Assembly: GCA_045599065.1 (NCBI GenBank)
Contig: JAZRVJ010000055.1
Coordinates: forward strand, 1 to 53,106
DNA: 53,106 nucleotides
Reading direction: 5' to 3'
Origin: Hennigella sp045599065
Lineage (GTDB): Bacteria; Bacillota_I; Bacilli_A; Mycoplasmatales; Mycoplasmoidaceae
Shown: piece after piece, positions 40,586 to 50,044 of the stretch
Layout of the letters: each line of letters starts with the position of its first letter
How positions within the stretch are numbered: position 1 is the stretch's first letter
Position numbers and translations under genes: made by a program
The notes under the pieces: generated by a model
Told to the model about the DNA's origin: nothing
Databases searched by the model: none
What the model saw: the letters and a program-made list of their open reading frames with translations, nothing else

Positions 40586-41413
40586 ATGGCAATTAAGTTA
40601 GGATGTCATGTTAGCATGTCTGGTCCCGACTACCTAGTTGGTAGTCTAAAAGAAGCTCTTAGTCAAGAAGCTAATTGTTTTATGGTTTATACAGGTTCAC
40701 CTCAATCCATAGCTAGAAGCCCATTAGATAAATTACTTATTCCTGAATTTAAAGAAGAGTTGAAAAAGGAGCATATCAGCATAGCTGATGTAATTATTCA
40801 TGCTCCTTATATTATTAACTTAGCAAACCCTGATCCAAAGAAAAGAAAATTCGCCTTAAGTTTCTTTCAACAAGAACTAGATAGAGTTAAGGCAATAGGA
40901 GCAAAATATCTAGTTTTGCATCCAGGAAGCAACGAAAACAAGGAGCAAGGCATAAAATTAATTGCTGAAGCTCTAAACCTTGTTAAAAACAAAGAAATTG
41001 TCATTTGTCTTGAAACAATGTCAGGCAAAGGTAATGAAATAGGGGCTGACTTTAAAGAGTTAAAACAAATAATTGATTTAGTAAAAAATAAATCACTAGT
41101 AGGTGTTTGTTTAGATACCTGTCATATTAATGATTATGGTTATGATGTAAAAGATATTGAAACTACATTAAAAAGGTTTGACGCAGAAATTGGTTTACAT
41201 TACCTAAAGGTAATACATGTTAATGATTCATTAAATAATAAAGGTATTAGAAAAGACAGACATGCTAATATTGGTGAGGGAACTATTGGACTAAAGACTT
41301 TGCAAGCATGAGTAAGTCATTCAAAACTAGAACACATTTGTAAAATTCTTGAAACGCCTTGAGAAGAAGATGTTTATAAAAAAGAAATAAGAATGTTAAG
41401 AGGTAAAAAATAA
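40586..41413 (+). CDS. nfo: Endonuclease IV (AP endonuclease)
   Basis: The 275-residue TIM-barrel enzyme has the zinc-ligand motifs of the family: GCHVSM at the start, VIIHAPYIINLANP, YLVLHPGS, ICLETMSGKGNEIG, GVCLDTCHINDYGYD and the HVNDSLNNKG...DRHANIGEG segment. It cuts DNA 5' of abasic sites in base excision repair. It starts 1 bp after dnaX, and its stop overlaps the rarA start (TAATG). Confidence 0.97.
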
Positions 41414-42666
41414 TGAACAAAGAAAAACAACCATTAGCTTTTGCTTTAAGACCAAAAACAATTAAAGATGTTATTGGTCAAAAACATTTAGTAGGACCAG
41501 ATTCCATTCTTACAAGAATGGTTAAAGCCAACGACCCTATTAACTTTATTTTTTATGGATATCCTGGAATTGGCAAAACAACTTTAGCAACTGCTTTATG
41601 TTTGGATATGAAACTTCCATACGCAATGTTTAATGCAGCTACTGATAAAAAAGAAAGATTAGTAGACATTATTGAAGCAGCTAAACAATCAACAACTAAA
41701 TACATTATTATTGTTGAAGAAATACATCGTCTAAATAAAGATAAGCAAGACATCTTGCTTCCTTACTTAGAAGATGGAACAGTAACAATGTTTGCTTGCA
41801 CAACTGAAAACCCATTCTTTTCTATTAATCCAGCAATTAGAAGTAGATGCACGATTGCAAGATTAGATTTAATTACACCTAACGAACTTTATTTGTGATT
41901 AAAGAAATTAAACAAGAGGAAGGAATTTAAATTAAATATTCTAGATGATAGTCTAAAGACTATTGCTTACCATTGCAATGGTGATGTAAGAAGTGCAATT
42001 AACATTCTTGACAACATCATGAAATTTTATCCAAATGATAAGATTGATGGCAAGATGCTTCAAAATATTTTGATGTCTCCATCAGGATTAGCAAGTAGCT
42101 ATGGTGATGAATATTATGATATGCTTTCAGCATTTCATAAATCAATCAGAGGATCAGATCCTGACGCAGCATTACATTATTTATCAAGACTATTATTAAC
42201 TGGAGATTTAGTATCCATTACAAGAAGAATGATTGCTTGTGCTTATGAGGATATAGGATTAGCTAATGCTCCATTATGTGCAAGAGTTGTAACAATGGCT
42301 CAAGCAGTTGATCGTTTAGGAATTCCAGAATGCTACCAGCCATTAGCTGATACTGTTGTAGAAATGTGTCTAAGTCCTAAATCTAATAGTGCTTATATGG
42401 CTTTCTTAGAGGCCTTTGATGATGTTCAAAATGGTAAGTCATACGAAATACCAAGACACATCAAAGACAATAATTATGCTTCTCATGAGAAATTAGGAAA
42501 CAAAGGATATATTTATCCTCATGATTATCCTAATCATTGAGTTGATCAACAGTATTTGCCTAAACAATTACAAGGCAAAAAGTATTACAAGAAAGCAGAC
42601 AATCCATCTGAGCTTAGATTAAATGATTACTTAGAGGGTGTTAAAAAGCGTAACAAAAAGAATTAG
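41413..42666 (+). CDS. rarA: Replication-associated recombination ATPase RarA (MgsA)
   Basis: The 417-residue AAA+ protein has Walker A GYPGIGKT (49-56), sensor 1 ACTTENPFF, GDVRSAINILD (sensor 2) and the family-specific C-terminal part (AAHYLSRLL-like, RRMIACAYEDIGLANAP, YPHDYPNHW). Walker B reads VEEIHR where VDEIHR is usual, a Glu for Asp change at residue 102. RarA acts at stalled forks. Trp codons are TGA. It shares one base with nfo. Confidence 0.93.
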
Positions 42667-42677
42667 TTTTTAGTTAT

Positions 42678-42714
42678 AAAATGAGTCAAAAGTCAAGTTT
42701 TTGACTCATTTTAT
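42678..42714 (+). terminator. Intrinsic terminator after rarA
   Basis: A perfect 14-bp stem (AAAATGAGTCAAAA 42678-42691 / TTTTGACTCATTTT 42699-42712) with a 7-nt loop, 11 bp after the rarA stop. The following alternating TA tract leads into a TATAAT at 42724-42729. Confidence 0.88.
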
Positions 42715-42751
42715 ATATATATATATAATGATGGCGAAAGGGTACGAAAAA

Positions 42752-42904
42752 ATGAAAAAAATAAAATCTGTTTTCATATGTCCAAATTGTGGACATAAGA
42801 AAATTATTGAACGTAAAATGAGCCTTTTTAATCCGTTAGGAACTAAAAAGAGTGATTATATTTGTCCAAAGTGTGGTTGTGCTATGACAGCCAAAAAGTT
42901 TTAA
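42752..42904 (+). CDS. Small zinc-ribbon protein, function unknown
   Basis: The product has 50 residues if it starts at 42752, where GAAAGGG lies 9 nt upstream. In-frame ATGs at 42731 and 42728 would add 7 or 8 residues but lie in or next to the TATAAT at 42724-42729. Two Cys pairs, ICPNCGHKK and ICPKCGCAM, form a likely four-Cys zinc ribbon with a basic 23-residue spacer. It is not L33 or L32 by pattern. Its own promoter and terminator make it a separate unit; a nucleic-acid-binding role is only a guess. Confidence 0.65.
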   Translation: MKKIKSVFICPNCGHKKIIERKMSLFNPLGTKKSDYICPKCGCAMTAKKF

Positions 42905-42928
42905 AAAAGAGGTTAAACCTCTTTTTTT
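42903..42928. terminator. Bidirectional terminator between the zinc-ribbon gene and nusB
   Basis: AAAAAAGAGGT pairs with ACCTCTTTTTT (loop TAA). It overlaps both convergent stop codons (42902-42904 and 42913-42915). Confidence 0.85.
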
Positions 42929-43308
42929 AATACATTGTCAAGAATTGCATTAATAAATTTTTTGGCATCTAATTGACCATATTTATCAGCAGTAACCAAA
43001 GCTTGATCAATTGCAACAGCTATAGGTCTTTCTAAACATTTAACTTCACAATATGCTAAACACATAATCGCTTGTTGCATAGGTGCAATTCTATCTCATG
43101 TTCAATTTTCTCCTAAGTTAGATGAGAATATTTTGATTATTTCATCTTTATGATCTGCAAAATATTCAATTACCTTTAATTGATTAGCATCTAATTCATA
43201 ATTAAGCATGTCTGTCTTAATTTGATTAGCATCAAAGTTAGACATTAAACAAATATATAAATATTGAGTAACATCTACTCTTTTTTGTCATTGTGTTTTA
43301 TTTTTCAT
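42913..43308 (-). CDS. nusB: Transcription antitermination factor NusB
   Basis: The 131-residue all-helical protein is read through TGA codons. It has the NusB core: LYICLMSNFDANQI near the start, WTWDRIAPMQQAIMCLAYCEV in the middle and the family end YGQLDAKKFINAILDNVL. It joins NusE (S10) on boxA of rRNA operons. It overlaps the end of the Asp23 gene by 11 bp. The order efp, asp23, nusB matches the yqhY-nusB arrangement of Bacillus. Confidence 0.92.
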
Positions 43309-43603
43309 AGTCAATATCAATAGCTAAAACACAAGTTAAAGATAATGATTGCTTTAAAACAATCAATAAATCTTTTTGTAAACGATCAATGACCTTTAAA
43401 CTAAATTTCTTAGGTGTTTTAATAGTTACAGTAATTTCAAGATAATCATTATCAAATGAATTAATACTATGACTAACATATTGATAATGGGGATATTCAA
43501 CAAGAGCTTTTTTAATGGTTTTTTCCATTAAAGCTGCACTAAAAGTAATGGTTCCTAAACCATTAATTAGTTGATAGTCCTTGTTAATATCTCTTGCTTT
43601 CAT
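43298..43603 (-). CDS. Asp23/Gls24 family protein (YqhY-like)
   Basis: The 101-residue protein has an alternating beta/alpha pattern with GLGTITFSAALMEKTIKKAL and EITVTIKTPKKFSLKVIDRLQKDL. These are typical of the Asp23/DUF322 family, whose Bacillus member YqhY lies beside nusB and influences lipid synthesis. It has no transmembrane segment. It shares one base with the efp stop (TAATG) and overlaps nusB, so it is translated as part of that unit. Confidence 0.82.
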   Translation of the reverse strand: MKARDINKDYQLINGLGTITFSAALMEKTIKKALVEYPHYQYVSHSINSFDNDYLEITVTIKTPKKFSLKVIDRLQKDLLIVLKQSLSLTCVLAIDIDYEK

Positions 43604-44172
43604 TATTTACTTTCTCTTCCAACGTATGTTCCATCAGATGTTCTAACAATAATTCTATCCGTTGGTTTAACAAATTGAGGAACAGCTATTTCTAAACCCG
43701 TAGAAATATGTGCCTTTTTCATAATTGCTTTAACTGTGTTACCTTGAACTGCATCTTCACAGTCAATTAAATCACAAACAATAGTATCAGGTAATCTTAT
43801 GCCTAAGATTTCCTCACCATATTTTAGAACACTTACTTCGATTCCTTCAACTAGAAAGTTTTTCATTTCACCAATTTGTTGAGTAGGGATTTCTACTGTT
43901 TCAAAAGTAGTGTTATCCATGAAGATGTAGTTGTTACCATCTACATAACTAAAACTCATTTTGCAGTTTTCAACGACTACTTTTTCAAACTTACCACCAG
44001 TTAAAACATCAATAGTAATTGAACCAGTTCTTAAATTTCTTACCTTACATTTAACAATACCTTCACGCATGGCAGTCTTGTTAAAATAGTTTTCTAATAC
44101 TTCATATAAATTACCATTATTTAAAAAGGTATTTCCTGGTCTTAAATCTTTTGCATGAACGATTTCTGCCAT
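43603..44172 (-). CDS. efp: Translation elongation factor P
   Basis: The 189-residue, three-domain protein shows domain I VHAKDLRPGNTF and CKVRNLRTGS, and the domain III end KPTDRIIVRTSDGTYVGRES. It relieves ribosome stalling at consecutive prolines. The tip loop that usually reads PGKG, with the modified Lys, is NKTAMREG here (residues 31-38), with Lys32 at the place of the Lys. As far as I recall, other mycoplasmas share this form. AGGAGAA precedes the ATG. Confidence 0.95.
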   Translation of the reverse strand: MAEIVHAKDLRPGNTFLNNGNLYEVLENYFNKTAMREGIVKCKVRNLRTGSITIDVLTGGKFEKVVVENCKMSFSYVDGNNYIFMDNTTFETVEIPTQQIGEMKNFLVEGIEVSVLKYGEEILGIRLPDTIVCDLIDCEDAVQGNTVKAIMKKAHISTGLEIAVPQFVKPTDRIIVRTSDGTYVGRESK

Positions 44173-44187
44173 AATTTCTCCTAAATA

Positions 44188-44219
44188 TTATGTATTTATT
44201 ATAGATTATAAATACATAA
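44188..44219 (-). promoter_or_regulatory. Inverted repeat and promoter before efp
   Basis: A 12-bp inverted repeat (44188-44199 / 44208-44219) spans the pyk stop. A TATAAT on the minus strand (44210-44205) lies inside it, 32 bp before the efp ATG, leaving room for a leader with AGGAG. No U-tract follows, so a promoter is favoured over a terminator. Confidence 0.55.
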
Positions 44220-45552
44220 CTTTCTTATTTTTGCTTGGTTTAGAGTCGTAGAACATCTTAATACCATAATTGCATGCAAACTTAGTTAAAAGCTTTTCAT
44301 TGGATGTTACTACAATAGCTAAAGCATTAAATCTTGCAAGTGAAATAGCTTTGATTAAAGTTTCATCATTTGTATTAATAATAAAAGCATAATGTTTGTT
44401 TCTTGTTAATTGCAAATAGATATCTGCAATTTGTTTTCTAATTATCATGGGCAATTTAGCCTTTAGAAAAACATTTTTAAAGTGAGCTTTATTATCAAAA
44501 CTTTTTTCTGATGATTTATTAATTAAATTCATTGTTTTAACTGCTTCGACAGGATATCTTCCACTTGCGGTTTCTCCAGAAAGCATAGTTGCATCTGTTC
44601 CATTAACACAGGCAAAGTAAACATCTGTAACTTCTGCTCTTGTTGGTTGAAGATTAGATTCTAACGAATCTAACATTTGTGTTGCAACAATAACGGGTTT
44701 GTTAGCTTGCTTACATAATTTAATAATTTCAACTTCATGTTTTGGAATATTGTAGAAAGGTGTTTCTAATGCAAGATCGCCTCTTGCGACCATTATTCCA
44801 TCTGCTTCTCGAATAATTTCTTTAATATTATCTAAAGCTTGTTGAGTTTCAATCTTTGCTATTAATTGAATTCTTTGTGCAGCTCTACCTAAGACTTTTT
44901 CGACATCTTTGATGTCATTAGCACTATTAACAAAACTTAATGCTATGTAGTCAGCACCCATTTTTATTGAATCAAGCAAACTATATTTGTCTTGCTTTGA
45001 CAAAAATGGTAACGAGTAATGACTATTAGGTAAATTTATACGTTTATTTGAAACAATTACATGTGTATTCAATGCTTTAGTTTCTATAAAACCTCTATTA
45101 GCATTTACTCTTATAGCTTTTAATTGCAATTTACCATCATCAACTAAAATTAAATGACCCGGTTTTACATCTATAGCCATGTTATATTTTTTAGTTGAAT
45201 CATAAACATAAAAAGTATTAGAAGTTGTTGGTGTATTAAAACTTTTCGTTTTAATAGTTATCAAAGAACCTTGTCTAACATTTAAAGGTCTATTTAATTT
45301 TCCTACTCTAATTTCAGGACCTTTTGTATCTGTCATGATACCAACATTTAAATCACCATTAGATTCACGATTAATTTTTCTAATCATGTTTGCGATTTTA
45401 TCATAGAAACGTGAATCGCCATGACTCATGTTGATTCTTGCAACATTCATACCTGCTAAAGCCATTTGCTTCAGTGTTTCATAATTTGCACAACTTGGTC
45501 CAATAGTACAAACGATTTTAGTTTTGTTAATATTTTTAAAGTCTATTTTCAT
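44206..45552 (-). CDS. pyk: Pyruvate kinase
   Basis: The 448-residue enzyme has TKIVCTIGPSC, the MSHGD helix, DTKGPEIRVG, the divalent-ion and substrate segment IMVARGDLALETP and the C-terminal allosteric-type domain. It makes ATP and pyruvate from phosphoenolpyruvate. It starts 1 bp after the pfkA stop (TAAaATG); an in-frame ATG at 45573 inside pfkA would add 7 residues and cannot be excluded. It is the third gene of eno-pfkA-pyk. Confidence 0.95.
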   Translation of the reverse strand: MKIDFKNINKTKIVCTIGPSCANYETLKQMALAGMNVARINMSHGDSRFYDKIANMIRKINRESNGDLNVGIMTDTKGPEIRVGKLNRPLNVRQGSLITIKTKSFNTPTTSNTFYVYDSTKKYNMAIDVKPGHLILVDDGKLQLKAIRVNANRGFIETKALNTHVIVSNKRINLPNSHYSLPFLSKQDKYSLLDSIKMGADYIALSFVNSANDIKDVEKVLGRAAQRIQLIAKIETQQALDNIKEIIREADGIMVARGDLALETPFYNIPKHEVEIIKLCKQANKPVIVATQMLDSLESNLQPTRAEVTDVYFACVNGTDATMLSGETASGRYPVEAVKTMNLINKSSEKSFDNKAHFKNVFLKAKLPMIIRKQIADIYLQLTRNKHYAFIINTNDETLIKAISLARFNALAIVVTSNEKLLTKFACNYGIKMFYDSKPSKNKKVMYL

Positions 45553-45553
45553 T

Positions 45554-46555
45554 TTAGAATTGGTTGATTTCATTAAATTTCTTAACTAAAGTTTGATTGT
45601 TAGTTTTTCTTTCCATCTTAAGTGCTTTTGCCAAAGGGAAACAAACTGTTTGTTTGTTAATTCTACCAACAGCAATGTTTTTCTTGCCTTTTAATAGGTT
45701 GTCAATTCCTACATCTACAAGATAGTTTGCAAGTAATCTATCTCTAGCTGAACTTGCACCACCTCTTTGAATGTAACCAACAACTGCGTGTCTTGTAAAT
45801 AGACCTGTTTGTTTTTCAATTGCTTTAGCAATAGCAGGAAGTGATTGAGGACCTTCAGATGGATAAAGATGTTCAGTAATAACAATAGTAATTCTTCTCT
45901 TACCATGTTTCTTTGCATTAGTAATTACATCTATAAATCCTTTTAGGTCCAATTTAGAATATTTTGTTACAACATAGTGAATGTTTGATCCAATAGCTGT
46001 ACTTACAGCTAAATCTGGACAATTACGTCCCATAACTTCAACCAATGCTATACCGGCGTGGCTTGCAAAACAATCACAAATATCATTAATATGTTTTGAA
46101 ATTTGATTTAGACTTGAGTCAAAACCAATTGTGTAGTTTGTGCTAGCAACGTCGTTATCAATTGTTGCAGGTATGGCTAAAACATTTATTCCTAGTTTAG
46201 ACAGTTCCAGAGCACCTTTGTAACTTCCTTCACCACCAAGAACAACTAAAGCATCAAAACCGTGTTGTTTTAAATTATCAACGGCTTTTGCACGTAGTTT
46301 AGCATCCTTAGCAAATTCAGGATATCTACTTGAGCCAATTATTGCTGAGCCTTTATTAATATATTCTTGGAATGCAATTGGATCACATTTAAAGAATTGG
46401 TTTTCAACCAAACCTTTAAAACCAAACAATGAATAGAATGGTTCGATACCACTTGCTAAACATTTTTTAGTAAACGCTACAACTGCATTTGACATACCTG
46501 GAGCATTACCACCAGAACAAATAATACAATATTTTAAACTCTTATTTTTTTTCAT
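45554..46555 (-). CDS. pfkA: 6-phosphofructokinase
   Basis: The 333-residue ATP-dependent family enzyme keeps the catalytic TIDND (ATIDNDVAS) and GYIQRGG. Two usual motifs are altered: GGDAPGMN reads GGNAPGMS, and the Mg-binding GGDGS reads GGEGS. The rest (FDSSLNQI, EVMGRNCPDLA) fits. It commits fructose-6-phosphate to glycolysis. ATG 46555 follows an AGGTG site; an in-frame GTG 9 bp earlier is part of that site. It overlaps eno by 14 bp. Confidence 0.92.
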   Translation of the reverse strand: MKKNKSLKYCIICSGGNAPGMSNAVVAFTKKCLASGIEPFYSLFGFKGLVENQFFKCDPIAFQEYINKGSAIIGSSRYPEFAKDAKLRAKAVDNLKQHGFDALVVLGGEGSYKGALELSKLGINVLAIPATIDNDVASTNYTIGFDSSLNQISKHINDICDCFASHAGIALVEVMGRNCPDLAVSTAIGSNIHYVVTKYSKLDLKGFIDVITNAKKHGKRRITIVITEHLYPSEGPQSLPAIAKAIEKQTGLFTRHAVVGYIQRGGASSARDRLLANYLVDVGIDNLLKGKKNIAVGRINKQTVCFPLAKALKMERKTNNQTLVKKFNEINQF

Positions 46556-47927
46556 TGTTTTCACCTACCATAAGATTTTTGAATGCCTTTAATCCTGGGA
46601 AACTTGACTTTATTGACAAATAATTTTCGATTTCAATTAATCTGTTATATTTACAAATTCTTTCTGATCTAGACATACTGCCTGTTTTAATTTGACCACA
46701 ATTTAGTGCAATCGCTAAATCAGCAATAGTTGTGTCTTCTGTTTCACCAGATCTATGACTAACAACCGGTACCCAGTTGTTAGCATGGCAAAGCATAATT
46801 GTTTTAATTGTTTCAGTTAGACTACCAATTTGGTTGGGTTTAATTAAAACTGCATTTGTTGCTTTTTTATTTACACCTTCTTGTGCTAAAGCAGGATTAG
46901 TACAATATAAGTCATCACCGACAATTTGAACTTTATTACCAATCATAGAAGTTAGTTTAGCAAAACCTTCTCAATCAGTTTCCGCTAAACCATCTTCAAT
47001 AGAAATGATTGGATATTTCTTTGTCAAATCAATTAAATAATTGATTAATTGGTCAGAAGTCATCTTTGCTTGTTGTTCAGTTAGAATACCAGCATTTAAA
47101 GCTTTTTTGAAAATATAAAGTTTAGTTTGTTCATCATATAGTTCAGATGCAGCACAATCCAAAGCAATAGCACAATCTTGATTAATTCCAGGTTTGTATC
47201 CAGCAAGCTTGATTGATTCAACCATTAAGTCTAATGCCTCTTCAGCATTTTTTAATGTTGGAGCATAACCGCCCTCATCACCTTTAGAAGTGTTGTATCC
47301 TTTTTGCTTAAGCAAACTTCCTAAAGCATGGAAGATTTCAGAAGCCATTCTAATTGCTTCAGCAGTGTTAGCTGCTTTAACTGGCATAAGCATAAATTCT
47401 TGAAAATCAATTGTGTTGTCAGCGTGTGCACCACCATTGATTACATTTAACATAGGTACAGGCATTTTGTATTCATTGTGTACCTTACAAGAAGGAACTA
47501 ATGATCTAATGTATTCAAATAGTTCTTTTTTATTAGCTTTTGCTGCAGCTTTAGCACAAGCTAAAGAAACAGAAAGAATTGCGTTAGCACCTAAATTAGA
47601 TTTTCCTGGTGTTCCATCTAATCTAATCATGAAGTTGTCAAGATCTTCTTGCTTAGATGCATCCATACCAATAATTTGAGGTGCAATAATTCTATTAACA
47701 TTGTTAACAGCCTTTAATACACCTTTGCCATTAAATCTTTTCTTGTCGCCATCTCTTAGTTCAAGTGCTTCTTTAATTCCTGTAGAAGCTCCAGAAGGGA
47801 CTAAAGCTTTAGCTTTAGATCCACAAGCAAGAGTTACTTCACAAGCTACAGTTGGAAAGCCTCTTGAGTCAAGAACTTCTCAAGCACGAACACTTTTAAT
47901 TTTTTTGTTAACAAATAAATTTATCAT
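46542..47927 (-). CDS. eno: Enolase
   Basis: The 461-residue enzyme is read through TGA codons. It has SVRAWEVLDSRGFPT, LVPSGASTG (mobile loop Ser), DEGGYAPTL, the metal ligand Asp in SIEDGLAETDW and GDDLYCTNP, KPNQIGSLTET and SHRSGETED. It converts 2-phosphoglycerate to phosphoenolpyruvate, the substrate of pyk two genes later. No Shine-Dalgarno sequence is seen. The 102-bp gap to the divergent gene at 48030 is nearly all A/T. Confidence 0.97.
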
Positions 47928-48014
47928 CGTTTTTACTTTCAAAAAATTATTTTCTTTTTATATATTTTATATATAAAAAAGATTTTATATTAAAAAATAT
48001 ATATTTTATTTTTT

Positions 48015-48020
48015 TATAAT
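48015..48020 (+). promoter_or_regulatory. -10 box of the membrane protein gene
   Basis: TATAAT at 48015-48020 ends 9 nt before the ATG at 48030; no Shine-Dalgarno sequence, so a leaderless mRNA is likely. Confidence 0.55.
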
Positions 48021-48029
48021 AGATATATT

Positions 48030-48620
48030 ATGCCAATTGGAAGAGAAAGAAACGAATTAGATAAAAAGCCAACTTGATTTATTTTTGTGGCTGCAAATTT
48101 CTTAGTTGTTCTAGGAACAGCTATCACTTGAATCTTATGAGCAAGATCAGATAATCAAGGTGTTTATTTCGTTCCAACATTAGTTTGTAACTTATTAGGA
48201 ATTATCTTGTGTGGTTTATTTATCTGACTTGAACTAAAAGATATTGCACCTAAAATGATGCATTTTCAAAGAAAATGATTATGATACTACGCAGCATCTG
48301 CAATTGTTTTTGTTGTAGCAATTATTTTCAACGCTTGTTTCTTCTTTGGATATTTAAAAAGCCACGTAGATCCAATTGTTCCGCTTGATATTGCTAAATG
48401 TTGACCACTACTAATATTCTTATTAATAACTTTGGTTTTAACTTTGGTTTCTATTGGTTTACAAAGATATGCTAGATTCAAAATTGACTTAGATATTTAT
48501 AAAAGAAAAAGAGGTCAAATGCCACAACAACCAAAAGAAGAAAAACCAGATGAAAAGAAACCTCAAGATTCTAGTCCTAAGGCAACAGGAAGTTTGGTTG
48601 AACAAATGGATAACAAATAG
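48030..48620 (+). CDS. Four-helix membrane protein, function unknown
   Basis: The 196-residue protein is read through several TGA codons. Hydrophobic segments lie near residues 17-38, 47-66, 88-112 and 128-150. The N-terminus is short and charged, and the last 40 residues form a Pro/Lys/Glu-rich cytoplasmic tail (QQPKEEKPDEKKPQD). No family is recognised. It is a single-gene unit between eno and mtaB with its own promoter and terminator. Confidence 0.75.
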
Positions 48621-48638
48621 GCATATGCCTATTTTTTA
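48615..48638 (+). terminator. Terminator overlapping the membrane-protein stop codon
   Basis: AAATAGGCA pairs with TGCCTATTT around TA, followed by a T-run. The TAG at 48618-48620 is in the stem. Confidence 0.82.
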
Positions 48639-48643
48639 TTTAC

Positions 48644-48649
48644 TATAAT
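48644..48649 (+). promoter_or_regulatory. -10 box of mtaB
   Basis: TATAAT at 48644-48649 ends 7 nt before the ATG at 48657, a spacing that fits transcription starting at the ATG itself. No Shine-Dalgarno sequence. Confidence 0.6.
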
Positions 48650-48656
48650 TAACAAT

Positions 48657-49952
48657 ATGAAAACTTTTTACACCATCAATTTAGGTTGTAAAGTTAACCT
48701 ATTTGAAACCAATGCTGTAACTTATCAATTAGTTAAAGCAGGTTTTAAACATGTTGATGATATTAATAAGGCGAACATTGTTTTAGTTAATACATGTTCT
48801 GTTACTAATAAAGCAGATGCTAAAAGTAGAAATATGGTTTCTAAAGCAAGACATGCAAAACAAAAACCAATTGTTATTGTTATGGGTTGTTTTGCTCAAG
48901 TAAATAAAAAACGATTCAACAACGGTTTAGCTGATATTGTTGTTGGTTGTAAAGATAAAAACAACATTGTTGCTTTACTAAAGCAATATTTAAAAAAGAA
49001 GAAACAAATTAATACTATAGTTGATAGCAACAAAATAAAATGTTTTGAAGATTTTGGTTCATTCAAACACTTAGATAATACTAGAGCATTTTTAAAGATT
49101 CAAGATGGATGCAACTACTTTTGTAGTTATTGTTTAATTCCTTATTGTCGTGGAAGACAAAGAGCAATGAAGCATGGTGACGTTATTAAACAAGTTAAAC
49201 ACTATGTTAAATTAGGTTACAAGGAAATAGTATTAACTGGAGTTAATACTGCTGGTTACAAAGATGGAAGTTATTCATTCTATGATTTACTTGTTGATCT
49301 TAACAAGATTAAAGGCAATTTTAGAATTAGAATTTCATCTCTTGAACCATTCCAAATTTCTAAAAAACATATTAATTTGATGGCTTCAAATCCTAAAAGA
49401 TGAGCTAATCAAATTCATTTATGTTTACAAGCCGCAAATAATGATGTATTAAAAGCAATGAATAGAAAGTATTCTATTCAAGACTTTATTAAGCTTGTTA
49501 AATATATAAGAATCAAAATGAAGAATGTTGCAATTACGACAGACTATATTGTTGCTTTTGGTAATGAAACAGAAAAACAATTTAAAGACAGTTTAGGCAA
49601 TCTTGGAAAGATAAAATTTGCTAATATGAATATCTTTATTTATTCAAGAAGAAAAGGGACAATAGCAGACAAGAAATATCTAAAAGATATTAATCCTCTT
49701 ATTGCAAGAAAAAGATACAATGATGTTTTGACTTTAAGAGATAAGCATCAAAAAGCATATTTAAAAACATTATTAAATAAACCTTTAGAAGTAATTGTTG
49801 AAAGATCTAAAGTTCCTTTAATGCACGGCTATAGTTCTGAATTTGTTAAGGTTGTATTTAATTCAAAAAAGAATCTTCAACATAAACAAGTAATTGTTAA
49901 ACCAAACACAATCAAAAGAGACAAATTTGGCTATTTTTTAGCAAGAATTTAA
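48657..49952 (+). CDS. mtaB: tRNA threonylcarbamoyladenosine methylthiotransferase
   Basis: The 431-residue radical-SAM methylthiotransferase has LGCKVNLFETNA (MtaB type), LVNTCSVTNKAD, VMGCFAQVN, the radical-SAM CxxxCxxC in GCNYFCSYCLIPYCRG and a TRAM-like end. It makes ms2t6A37. Two usually strict motifs are changed: HLPLQSG is HLCLQAA and VGFPGET is VAFGNET, but the cluster Cys are intact. TGA encodes Trp near residue 249. Confidence 0.88.
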
Positions 49953-50044
49953 GAAAGTAAATATATACATAGTATATATTTAGCAAAATTTTTTTGCTCA
50001 TTTGCATTTTTAAAAGTCAAGTACTATATGGGAGAGTAATTGAC

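Noticed and set aside
49959..49998. Terminator after mtaB
   Set aside because: Two short AT hairpins are present but neither has a following T-run on the plus strand; left as unassigned structure in the mtaB-ruvA gap.
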